The position numbers and the translations under genes are program-made. A stretch of DNA of 64,000 bases from NCBI GenBank assembly GCA_963971535.1, contig OZ020598.1, positions 93,384,888 to 93,448,887 on the forward strand. The letters are read 5' to 3'. Source of the DNA: Notolepis coatsorum (lineage: Eukaryota; Chordata; Actinopteri; Aulopiformes; Paralepididae). Positions 34,190 through 44,500 of the stretch are shown here, in pieces (position 1 is the first letter of the stretch; the number at the start of each line of letters is the position of its first letter). Under the pieces are notes generated by a model that saw only the letters and a list, made by a program, of their open reading frames with translations, was not told the DNA's origin and ran no database searches.

Positions 34190-34870
34190 ATTTATGACAA
34201 CGACCTCCCATTTCTCCAAGGACCTTTACTCAGCTTGCAGGAATTTTATATGGAATGGCACGCCCCCCAGAATCATCATGGCTACATCCTAAACACTCTG
34301 GCACTCTTGTCTTACCCAACGTTAAGATTTATCATCGAAAGCCCCCATTACCACTTAAGATCGGGCATAATCCCAACTACGAAGTACCTTGGGGAACTTT
34401 AGAAAATGATCTACCCAACCAGAATGTTTTAAACTTCACTAATACTAAACAGAAAATTACTCTGGTACCAGATGGGGTACATTATAGATGTACGGCATCA
34501 CATAAAAAAAAAAACGAAATCTGTCGAACACATGCAAATTTCATGATCTGTCTCCTCTCTCTGCTCTGAAATAATAACTTCTTATCAACTGGAACCGTGA
34601 CAATGTGCAGGACACATACTGTATACTCTATCCCTGGCTCTTTTTGGTTTATTTATCTTAATTCATGTACAGCGTTAGAACATACATCTTAGAGCTGTAT
34701 ATACAGTAGTAATCTTTATTTTATTCATCTTATTTTATTCTATGCTAAAATTATTGTATTTTTATTATTGGAAGCTGCTATAGTTGAGGGACCACAATAA
34801 ATAGATGTTCACTCTTCTTTCTGTAAAGTACTGAAATAAGTGACAATAAAGGAATCTGAATCTGAATCTG
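34190..34870 (+). pseudogene. L1-type LINE 3' fragment and tail
   Basis: Readable blocks are ACRNFIWNGTPPRI and GTLVLPNVKIYH, the region after RT in L1 elements. The 3' UTR ends with aataaagg and a gaatctgaatctgaatctga tail. It may be the end of the LINE that begins at 22727. Confidence 0.6.
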
Positions 34871-34884
34871 AATTAGAACATACA

Positions 34885-35724
34885 TACCGTAAATTCTCTA
34901 ATAGTGGAGGGTACTCGAATAAAGGACGGGCCTCTTATAATGGCCGGGGATTTGATGCATGCAGACAAATACAGGCCGGTCTCCAATATAAGGTCGCAAA
35001 AAAAGTATTTATTTTTTATTTTTCGTGCCGTGATATAGAATGAGATAAACTCTTGCCAATGCAAATCAAGTGCTGCCTCCCGCTACACTGACTACCGTAC
35101 AATAACGTTTCCCTCGCGTTAGCATTAGCTTTAGCTAACGTTGTTGTCATATCTACATCTGTGGTGTCAGCTGGATGACGTTGACTTCGTTTGCAAACGT
35201 TAAAGTTCGCTATCTATATGGCGTTGGCAGGCGAGGCTGGCGTTGTCCAGTTGACAGATTACAGATCATGATGCTATGATAGCGTTAGTTAAAGCCACTG
35301 CATGTTATTGATTCAACTCGATTCGACTGAGGAAGTCGAGAAGGTAGGTACCACGCGCTAAATCGTCCCCGGACCCTGCAACCTATAGACAGTTCCAACT
35401 TCATTGTGTGAATTACGTTAATCCACACCAGTTTCACAATTACTCAACTGCACTCAATATTTAAATACCAATGATAGTCTAAATAAATGTAGACAGACAT
35501 TGTACGTATTAAAAAATAGAATGCACAGATTTTTCCCATGTTTTTTCCATGTTTCTTTCCATGTTTTGCAATAAAAGTCTGAAAATGAAGGGATTATGTC
35601 CATGAGTGTAATTTTTTTTTAATTAAGGCCTGCCTCTTATATAAGCCTCTCTCTAATAAAGGCCTGGTGCTCTTTGCAGCTGAGGTAAATACAAGACCCA
35701 TCCTATATTTGAGGATTTACGGTA
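34885..35724. mobile_element. TA-flanked MITE
   Basis: Ends TACCGTAAATTCTCTAATAG and, inverted, TACCGTAAATCCTCAAATAT, with TA as the probable duplication, as in Tc1/mariner elements. The second block (aataaaggacgggcctcttata / ctaataaaggcctggtgctc) is also shared. The 840-bp body has a gttagcatt-rich stretch and no frame. Confidence 0.75.
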
Positions 35725-35789
35725 GGTAGAGTTTGTTCTAGTACACTGGCCTGCATGCTCCTCCAAACTAGATTAAACAGTCTCCCCCG

Positions 35790-35866
35790 TCTATGACACA
35801 TTTTCTCCCATGCCATCAGTCCCTCTAATTATGACACGTTTTCTCCCACGCCATCAGTCCCTCTAC
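35790..35866 (+). repeat. Short tandem duplication
   Basis: atgacacattttctcccatgccatcagtccctct is repeated as atgacacgttttctcccacgccatcagtccctct, then a gaa tract. Confidence 0.85.
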
Positions 35867-36106
35867 TGGACTTGAAGAAGAAGAAGAAGTTTGCCTTTGA
35901 GAACCAATGGTTCTCGAGCCGTAACGGCACATGGGGTAGGAGCCTATCTCCTGTTTCCTTAGCGTGAGGCAGCTTGATGTACAAGTACACCCCTTGGACA
36001 TGACGCTATTATGTCGCAAGGACTTCCCCCCAAACCAACCCTTGATGTTGAGTGTCAAGCAGGGAGGCTATGGGTAATTTTTTTTTTAAATAGTCTTTGG
36101 TATGAC

Positions 36107-37569
36107 TAGGACCAGACACCATTCCGAGTGAAGCATTCAAGACCGACATCACTACAAGCATCAAAGCACTCCATCCCCTCATGAGGAAAATTTGGCAAGA
36201 AGAAAGGATACCCAAAGATTGGAAAGAAGGCTACATAGTGAAGATACCAAAGAAAGGGGACCTTGCACTATGCAAGAACTACCGGGGGATCACGCTACTT
36301 TCAACCACCAGCAAAGTCTTCAACTGGATAATTCTAGATAGGATGAAGACTGCCGTTGACATGCTCCTCAGAGACCATCAAGCAGGATTCCGGAAAGAAA
36401 GGTCATGCATAGACCAGATCGCCACACTGAGGATCATCATCGAACAGTCCCTGGAATGGAACAGCTCTTTATACATCAACTTCATCGATTTCGAACAGGC
36501 CTTTGACAGTCTAGATAGGAACAGTCTGTGGCACCTGATGGAGCACTATGGAATCCCACCGAAGTACATCAACATCATCAGAGGATCATATGACGGGATG
36601 ACAAGTAGGGTACTGCACAGAGGGGAGCCCTCAAACCCGTTCGAGATAAAGACCGGAGTGAGACAAGGCTGCCTGCTGTCCCCCTTCTTGTTCCTGCTGG
36701 CCATTGATTGGATCATGAAGAAGACAACAGAAGGAGCCAGAAACGGCATCCAGTGGACACTGATGCACCAGCTTGAAGACCTCGATTTTGCAGATGACCT
36801 AGCTCTCTTATCACACAGTCACCAGCAAATGCAACAAAAGACCAACAAACTAAAGGAAACAGCCTCAACTCTAGGAATGAAGATCAATAGGGTAAAAACC
36901 AAGATTATGAAGATCAACACAAAGTGCCAGCAAAACATTGAACTAGAGGGAGAGGCCATCGAAGAAACTAACTCCTTTACCTACCTTGGGAGCGTAGTAG
37001 ATACAGCGGGTGGCACAGAAGAAGACATCAGAGGGCGAATCGGAAAAGCAAGAACGGCATACAACCTACTTGGTCGAGTATGGAGGTCTCGCGAAATAAA
37101 AACCAACACAAAGCTGAGGATCTTTAACTCCAATGTTAAATCAGTCCTCCTGTATGGCTCGGAGACCTGGAAGACAACCGTAGGGCTGAAGCAGAAAGTA
37201 CAGTCCTTCATAAATTCCTGCCTCCGCCGCATTCTAAGAGTGAGATGGCCAAATGTCATTACAAATCTGGACCTGTGGGAGCGCACAAAACAACTACCCC
37301 CGCCAGAAGAAATAAAGAAGAGAAAGTGGATGTGGATAGGCCATACCCTGAGAAAGGAAGACACAAACATCACCCGGCAAGCCCTACGATGGAACCCACC
37401 TGGAAAGAGGAAACGTGGCAGGCCTCGAAACACCTGGCGCCGTTCTTGGGAAGGGGAAATGAAAGAGGCTGGACTGGGATGGCACAACATCGTTCGGGAG
37501 GCCAAAAACCGCGCAACATGGAAAGAAATCGTCAGTGGCCTATGCTCCGCAGGGAGTGCAAAGGCTTAA
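36107..37569 (+). CDS. RTE-like reverse transcriptase, 5'-truncated, frame open
   Basis: The frame is open from the insertion border to TAA at 37567; the first ATG is at 36181 but the frame clearly starts upstream (GPDTIPSEAFK). RT blocks are KNYRGITLLSTTSKV, DHQAGFRKERSCIDQI, FIDFEQAFDSLDR, GVRQGCLLSPFLF and the catalytic DFADDLALLSH, where the usual YADD is FADD. The C-terminal part has FTYLGSVVDTAGG, LLYGSETWKTT, IGHTLRKED and GRPRNTWRR, typical of RTE-group LINEs. It would copy its own and SINE RNA into the chromosome, but without the endonuclease and promoter this copy is dead on arrival. No stop or frameshift has accumulated over 487 codons, which suggests a recent insertion. Confidence 0.85.
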
Positions 37570-37577
37570 GTAAGTAA
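36107..37577 (+). mobile_element. RTE-like LINE, 5'-truncated, with TSD
   Basis: A 7-bp duplication gtatgac lies at 36100-36106 and 37578-37584. The 3' end is a taagtaagta tail. The 5' end begins within RT, so the endonuclease is missing. It was inserted between the body and the tail of a minus-strand SINE. Confidence 0.85.
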
Positions 37578-37579
37578 GT

Positions 37580-37655
37580 ATGACTCTGCCGGGGCTTGAA
37601 CTCCCAGCCTCCCGAACTCAGGGCGGACACTCTACCCACGAGGCCACTGAGCCGG
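37580..37655 (-). mobile_element. tRNA-derived SINE, interrupted by the RTE LINE
   Basis: On the minus strand it reads ccggctcagtggcctcgtgg ... ggtagagtgtccgcc ... agttcaagccccggc, with an A-box-like and a B-box-like (agttcaagcc) element. Its tail, ccaaagactatttaaaaa, is at 36075-36100 on the other side of the LINE. Confidence 0.75.
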
Positions 37656-37735
37656 TAGAGTGTCCGCCCTGAGTTCGGGAGGCTGGGAGTTCAAGCCCCG
37701 GCTGAGTCATACCAAAGACTATTTAAAAAAAATGG
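37653..37735 (+). mobile_element. Second SINE copy, head-to-head
   Basis: It starts ggtagagtgtccgccctgag and ends gtcataccaaagactattta plus an A run. It lacks the first 19 bp of the minus-strand copy. The two copies form a palindrome with arms 37583-37636 and 37653-37706. Confidence 0.8.
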
Positions 37736-38249
37736 TAAGAAGAAGTCTTTATTCGTAGCACACATTGTAATGTAGTCATGCAGCGACACACAAATGTGAT
37801 GGACGACCCATAGGAACACACACATGCATTCTTTCTTTGGGTTGCCAATGAAATTTCCTCTCTGCGCTTGACCCATCCCATCATCCTTCCCCCCAAGGGC
37901 AGCCGGAAGCAGACATGGGTTGCGGCTTGGGGCCACACCCGGGGACCAATCCAAGTGTTAACGGCGAGCGGACTCTGTGCGGAGGAAGGCGTGCTGGTAA
38001 CCGGAGCTTCGAGAGCAAAGGACAGGAGCTCCCGAATCAGCCAACAGATCACACAGCCGTGTGCTTCCAGCTGGAGCGCCTGCTCCGCGCTGCGCTCCCC
38101 GACCGAGGTGAGCAGCATGTACATAGTCCATCTCTCCTCTGAGGATGAGGAGAGAAAATCCCCCTTGAAGAATCTCTCCATCGAGAGGAGCGCGTTGCTA
38201 GCTCTTGCTGTGTTCGTCTGTGCTGGGGCCAGAAATGGTTGCGCCATTC
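37735..38249 (-). pseudogene. Probable gag start of a gypsy-type element
   Basis: The frame is open from the ATG at 38249 (MAQPFLAPAQTNTARASN) for about 170 residues; helical-looking blocks include MERFFKGDF and GERSAEQALQLEAHG. I do not recognise the sequence itself. The ATG lies only a few bases after the end of an LTR-like sequence (38254-38553, minus strand), the same spacing as in the sushi-type element. A gag role is inferred from that position. The far end runs into SINE-tail sequence, so it is truncated. Confidence 0.4.
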
Positions 38250-38253
38250 TGTG

Positions 38254-38553
38254 AAGGTTTCGGTGTGGTATAGAAGAGTAGACCCCAAATGCAGGTAACA
38301 CGAGCAGAGAGAGAAGAAGCTGAGACGACGGGATGAAGTGAACAGGCTCTTACTAGCAGTTGCAAACAAGGATACACGTTGTAACTGTTATAAGCAAAAG
38401 CGAACTGCAAAACCCAAAAACAAACAATACTTCAGCGGAGCTGGAAATAATGTGGACTACGAGAGGAACGGACTCACTGGGAAATACAAGTGACAAACGG
38501 TGAGTACGTGACCGAACACAACTGTGATAACAATACAAGGCAATGGCGCGACA
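38254..38553 (-). repeat. Probable 5' LTR
   Basis: On the minus strand it starts TGTCGCGCCATTGCC and ends ctgcatttggggtctactct...accttcaca, the gypsy U5 form; TG...CA. No partner LTR is in the window and the flanks do not match. Confidence 0.5.
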
Positions 38554-39944
38554 ATGAATGTGAGGAACGGGCAGCTCTATTTACTGCTCTATTTAACCTC
38601 CCCAGAGAGCAGTCGCATTTTTTATCTCTCCTCCCTGCCCTCCAAGGCCTCCTCTACCCTCCTCCCAGCAGCCGCCTTTATCTCCGTACACCAGCGCTGT
38701 CTTTCTGCTTCTCTCGACGGTGTGGACTCTAAGCTGCAATTAATAACGGTGTGGATCCCTAATTACAACTGCCTTACAACTGCCTCCTTGACGGTGTGGA
38801 CATTCTACCCTTTCTTCAATATTCCTGACTTCCCACTCAGTCAATCAATGGATCAACTAGTAAGCTGGAGTTTTGCAGCAGTGGATCGAATCTTCTCTTC
38901 AAGAAAACAAAGTGCGACCGAACCATTGTGTCCGACATTCCAGGCCGGGTTTGCAATTGACAGTTGGAATAATTGGCGATCAATATGCCTATATTCTATT
39001 GAGATTGAAGATGTTGAGGATCTATATCTCCTCGTCATCTTCCTGATCGGTTGGGGAGCGATCGCAATTTGGATTTGGATTTGCTGCCTTCAAGTAGTAG
39101 CAAGATTGGAAAATGCCCACATTGAATTGACAAAGCGGCTCGCTCAACATACAGCCGATGAACAATGTAGGGGTCAAGTAATGTTGGGGGTCGCGCAGGA
39201 CATTAGGACCGCGACAAAGAAGATGAAAGATCTGGATTAAATTAAATTAAAGCATTACAGTAATCATTGTAACCTGTTGCAACCCCCCCCCCCCCCCCCC
39301 CCCCCCGCCACGTAACTCAAGTCTGTGGAAGAAAAGAAGGAATGTTTCGAGGTCAATGAAAGAGGCCGAGGAGAAGAAGTCAAGATAAGACCTGGTTTAT
39401 GACGTCCGTACCCATCGCAACTAAGGACGGGACAGTATCTGACTGTCTGAAGATAAGATGGATGGCCTCCCCCCCCCCCCCCCCCTCCCCATCCTCACGC
39501 AAACCTCCCCCCCACGAGCACGACTGGCGACGTGCACGGAAGGAGGGGCGGATCCCTCGACTGCCTCACACGCCCAAAACCCTAAGCCACTACCCTCTCC
39601 TTAACTCCCACCCCCCACTCTCCGCCCTCCCTCCCATCCCCCAAATTCCCTCCCCCGAGGGTGCTTCCTGAAGCTCACTGACTTTCGACATAAATGAACA
39701 TTGTATCAACAAATGTGCTTTGTTTTGTATTAATTTAGGGTTGTGCCATTATTATTATGCAAAGATAATAATTGTGATTAATTCTGTAATGAGTTGTGTG
39801 TTTCTAGCATCCTTGACACCCAAGGACAACGATGGAAATAAGTCAAGAGGCTTTTACGTTACTATCCTTGACAGCAATGTAAGCTGGATTAATGATCTGT
39901 TTATGTTGTGGAGTCTAAATAAAAACCTGAAACCTGAAACCTGC
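38554..39944 (+). mobile_element. Retroposon-like unit with a small membrane-protein frame
   Basis: A pyrimidine-rich 5' part, one open frame (38848-39240), poly(C) runs (39284-39306 and 39470-39485) and a 3' part ending in aataaa (39919-39924) and three aaacctg units (39925-39944). The tail is like that of fish LINEs and SINEs, so reverse transcription is implied. No RT is encoded. The 5' border is not certain. Confidence 0.5.
38848..39240 (+). CDS. Predicted single-pass membrane protein, unknown family
   Basis: 130 residues from the ATG at 38848 (context tcaatcaATGg) to TAA; an open upstream extension to 38524 is probably 5' UTR because it is low in complexity. Residues of about 65-88 (LYLLVIFLIGWGAIAIWIWI) form one strong membrane segment, after an N-terminal part with two cysteines. 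The C-terminal 40 residues are charged with heptad-like spacing (VVARLENAHIELTKRL, DIRTATKKMKDLD) and may form a coiled coil. I see no signal peptide, protease, RT or zinc finger. I do not recognise the family. Its position in a unit with a retroposon tail suggests an element-encoded protein, but a retrocopied host transcript is possible. Confidence 0.45.
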   Translation: MDQLVSWSFAAVDRIFSSRKQSATEPLCPTFQAGFAIDSWNNWRSICLYSIEIEDVEDLYLLVIFLIGWGAIAIWIWICCLQVVARLENAHIELTKRLAQHTADEQCRGQVMLGVAQDIRTATKKMKDLD

Positions 39945-40415
39945 CCGTGATTACTAACAAGTGCCAGCTGGTATAAGGCCAGGCATGGCCTAGGCTGAGG
40001 GACACAGGATAGTAAAACAAACTCACATCATTGATAAAAGCATGTGTATAAAGGGAATATCTTTAAAGGAACACATATATAAAAAGAACAACCCTTAAGG
40101 AAACATAATGTAAAGATGTTTAACACTAAAATACATGTGAAAAGGGGTGAACCTTAAAGGAACACATGTAAAGTTAAACACTTACAAAAACATATGTAAA
40201 GGAGATGAACCTTTAAAAGGAAACATATGAAAAGATAAACCTTTTAAAAACACAAGCTAAAACGCACCACACAACATGAACAGATAAAACACAGCACTAT
40301 TAATAACATCCAGAATAAGGTCCAATATCTGGAGCTTCTGCGTTTGGCCACCAGAGAGCGGCAGAAAAGCACTGTTCACATTGTTCAGGCATGATCCCTG
40401 GCTGGGACCATGACA
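39943..40415 (-). mobile_element. Possible LTR remnant
   Basis: On the minus strand it starts TGTCATGGTCCCAGCCAGGG (40415) within the Rex1-like relic. The body has degenerate tandem aaaggaacacatatgtaaag units (40060-40260). No second LTR or clear duplication. Confidence 0.35.
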
Positions 40416-40437
40416 GCGGGATTATGGTGGACACTTT

Positions 40438-40908
40438 TTTTTTCTTTTTTTTTCTCGCCTGATTTTCTATTTTTCTCCCCATCCCAATTTAGTCGTTATG
40501 CCAATTCCCCCCCTCCCCTACCTGGTTGTTGTGCGTATGTTCCTCCTACTGGTCGGTACAAGGGAACCCTGAAGTCTACCACATGCTTCCTCCGACACAT
40601 GTGGAGACAGCCAGTGACTCTCTTTTCACCTGACAGCGAGGACTCTCATTGGTGAAGCGTAACGCATGGGAGGTCACGCTGCCTTCACCATTTCCTGCCT
40701 TTCGCTGAGCAGGCTCCCAGACCTGACCTGTAGGCGTTGCTGTCCACAACGCCAGATTACCACCCTCGACTTCCCTCCCACTAACTCAGCCAAACGAGTT
40801 AGTATGACGATCAGCCCAAGCCGCAGGCAATGCTGACTCTGGGAGTCGAGACCGCAGCATCTTGCATTGGTGACGAGCGCAATCTCCGCTACGCCATCCG
40901 ACCGCCTT
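40438..40908 (-). mobile_element. tRNA-derived SINE, copy 1, with 16-bp TSD
   Basis: The duplication ttatggtggacacttt flanks it exactly (40422-40437 and 40909-40924). On the minus strand the head has gatggcgtagcggagattg (A-box-like) and ggtctcgactccc (B-box-like); the tail on the left is T-rich on the plus strand. It is the same family as 62433-62900. Confidence 0.9.
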
Positions 40909-40998
40909 TTATGGTGGACACTTTGAAGCAGGCGGGTACCATGGACTCAGCCAGGGATAGATTGAATATGCTGGTGAACACTGGGGCTAGCTGGTTAG

Positions 40999-41222
40999 TG
41001 TAATATTCCGCTTAATGTCACTCTTAGTGTCTATAGGGAATGATAGAATCGGGCGACTGCTTATTGGGTTACCGTTTATTCACACGTCCCAGGCAGCAAT
41101 GACAACACGTAGGAACCATGCCTGCATATGAGATGACTGGAATACGTAACACGTCATCACGCACGCATCATTGCTGTGCTGTGTTAGGCTATGGGCTACA
41201 CAGATATCCCTAGGATATTACA
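40999..41222 (-). repeat. 3' LTR of Mag-like element
   Basis: TGTAATATTCC...GGATATTACA. On the minus strand it is preceded by the polypurine tract aggaagggaga (41223-41233). Confidence 0.96.
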
Positions 41223-41514
41223 TCTCCCTTCCTAAGATGAAACTCACGGTGGCAACTTAGAATCCTGAAAACATTACTTTACAATATACGGTACCGTTTG
41301 TTCTATATTCACACACCTGTGGAACATTATTTATATTTAAACAATATAAGTAGAAACGGTATACTGAAACAATATAAGTAGAAAACGGTCTCAAAACATG
41401 TCAATTATTATGATAATTACAATATTTCTCTTCTCTCCTTTTTTTGTTTTGTTTTTACATTTAATTTCACGTGGCCGTAATGATTCAGGGTCCACTGAGT
41501 AGGGTCTTAGGATC

Positions 41515-44500
41515 TTAAATGTCAAGCTTTACTCTTGGCTTAACAATGCGACCAGATCTGGTAGTGATGCACCTAGAATGTTCATCTGGACCTTCAGGTG
41601 GTGGACATTCCGGTGATGCCATCTCAGGCTGCTGGGGCTGGGTGTTGGCCTCCTGTGCCATTGTTCGGTGGGTACCTCGGTCAGTCTCTTTTGTCTGTAA
41701 CAGGTGACGTCTGTTGTGCCTGTATTCCTGGCCTTCATCATTACGAACGTGGTAAGACCTTTCGGCGCCTGCTGGTTGAATGACAGTGGCGGGCTTCCAT
41801 TGTCCATTACTCTGTTGGAAACGGACGGCCTCTCTGTCTTGCAGAGTCGGCAACGGTCTTGCTGTCCGATCATAGTAATGTTTCTGTCTTTGTTGACATA
41901 GTTCTCTCTTGGCGCGCACTGTGCTCTGGTTTACAACCTGTGGTCGTAACTGCTGACTGGTGGTGGGGAGGATAGAGCGTAGGCGTCTGCTCATAAGTAG
42001 TTGTGCGGGTGACTTGAGGTTGTCAACTGGTGTATTTCTATATTCTAACAGACTCAAGTATGGGTCCTTGTTGTCTACTCTAGTCTTCTCTAACAGTGAC
42101 TTTGCAATCTGGACTCCCTTCTCTGCGAGGCCATTGCTCTGGGCGTAAGTAGGGCTGCTAGTTACATGTCTAAAGTCCCAGTCCTGTGCGAATGTCTTAA
42201 ATTCACTGGAGCTATAGCATGGGCCGCTGTCACTGACTACGGTTTCTGGTATGCCTAGCCTTGCGAACTGGGCTTTGAGCATTCGCACGACGGCTGATGT
42301 AGTGGTGCTGCGTAGTTTGTCTACCTCAATGTACCTGCTATAATAGTCTACTGTGACTATGTAGTCCTCTCCATGTAATGTAAAGAGGTCTGTGGCGACG
42401 GTCTGCCATGGTCGGTCAGGTATCTGATGAGATATCATTGGCTCTTTGGGGTTGGAGCTACGATACTGTTGACATGTGCTGCATGAGCCTACCATTTCCT
42501 CTATTTGTCTACCCATTCCAGGCCAAAATAGCACATCCCTCGCCCTCCCTTTAGACTTTTCTATACCCTTGTGGCCTGTGTGTATGCGTGTTAACATGTC
42601 CTGTCTCAGCGTGTGTGGCACGATAATCTTCTCACCCTTAAAGAGGACGTCGTCCATCACTGTGATCTCGTCCCTGTGGTTCCAGTAGTCGGCAACACTG
42701 GGTGGACACGTCTTTCGTGTCTCAGGCCATCCTGACTCGCAGATCTGTCTTAGGGTGATGAGCTGTTGGTCTTGGGCGGTGGCTGCTTTGATCTCAGTAA
42801 TTTTGTTGTCGCTCACAGGCAGGGTGCTCAGGACTGTGTGTACTTGTGTGTCCATACCCTCACTCAGTGTGTGGTCGTGGTAGGTGATAGACTTTCTCGA
42901 CAGGGTGTCCACCACTGGAATGTCTTTCCCTGGGCGGTGCATGATGACGATGTCATACCTTTGGAGCTGCAGTATCATGCGTTGCAAACGCGGCGGCGCA
43001 GCGGCGAGCGATTTTCTGAGGATCGCTTCGAGTGGTTTGTGGTCTGACTCTACCACTACCTGTCGGCCATACAGGTACTGGTGGAACCTCTTGCATCCGA
43101 AAAGGACAGCGTACAACTCCTTTTCTATTTGCGCATAGTTCTCTTCGGTCTTGTTCAGAGCTTTAGATGCGTACACGACTGGCTTACCGTCCTGCAGTAA
43201 GACTGCGCCTAGTCCGCTTTTTGAGGCGTCGACCTGGAGTCTCACAGGTTTGGTGTGGTCGAAGTATGTGAGGACGGGGCCCGGCTCACGGGTTATGAGC
43301 TCTTTCATCTGTTGGAACGATTGGTCGTGCACAGGGTCCCACTGGAATTCACTGCTTTCCTTCACGAGTTGGCGCAGTGGCGCATTCACGTCGGACAGTC
43401 CTGGAGCAAACTTTGAGAGGTATGTGACCATTCCTAAGATCTTTTCCAGCTCAGCCTTGTTCTTTGGCGGCTCCATCTCCCTGATCGCTTTGACCTTGTC
43501 TGGGTCTGGTCGAATGCCTTCCTGTGTCAGTCTGTGACCGAAGTAGCTTACCTCGGTCACACAGATGACACTCTTGTCTGGGTTGAGTTTCACCCCTCTT
43601 TCCCTTGTCCTTTGTAGCATGGCGCGCAGGTTGGCATCATGCTCGGCTCTGGTGTGGCCGTAGACCAACACGTCGTCCACGATGGCGGACACGCCCGACA
43701 GTCCCTCATATGTGTCATCGATCCGCCTCTGGAACTCATCCTGCGCTGAGATGATCCCAAATGGGAGCCGTAGGAACCTGTATCTTCCGTGCACCGTGTT
43801 GAAAGTAGTTAGCTTTGATGATTGTTCAGTCAGTTTGATCGCCCAGTAACCCGATCTTGCATCGAGTACACTGAAGTACTTTGCTCCGGCGAGCCTTGGG
43901 GTTATGTCGTCCAATGTTGGGAGCGGATAGTGTGGTCTCTGGATCGCCCTGTTGAGGTCTCGGGGGTCCAAACACACTCGTAGACTACCGTTGCGTCTTT
44001 CCACAACGACGAGGGTGCTGACCCAGTCTGTGGGTTCTGTCACTTTCTTTATGACGTTTGCCTTCTCCATGTTGTCCAGTTCCTCTTTGAGACGCCCACG
44101 GAGAGCGTATGGAATGCGCCTGGGGGGGTATATGACTGGCGTTGCCGCTGGGTCTATGCTGATACTGCATTCCCCTGGGAATAGCCCGATGCCCTGAAAC
44201 ACATCTGGAAACTCCTGCCTGACGTTAACAGGGCCCTCTACCTGTGCATCCACAACGTGTATCATTTTTACTAAGTTCAGATCTAGGCATGCTCTTAAAC
44301 TCAATACAGGGGGGGAATTAGTGGTCACAACATCAAAGTCCAACATTTGCACATTTTCTTTATGCTTACATGTGAGTTTGCATGACCCCTCTACCTTGAA
44401 AGCATGGCCACCATATCCTGAGAGTCGGCTGGATGGTGGGCCTAGTGTCACTTTTCCGTACATCTGGTGGAAGGTTGCTGTTGGCATTACGTTCGCAGTG

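Noticed and set aside
37868-38254. 128-residue plus-strand frame
   Set aside because: It overlaps the better minus-strand frame that starts next to the LTR; no motif supports it.
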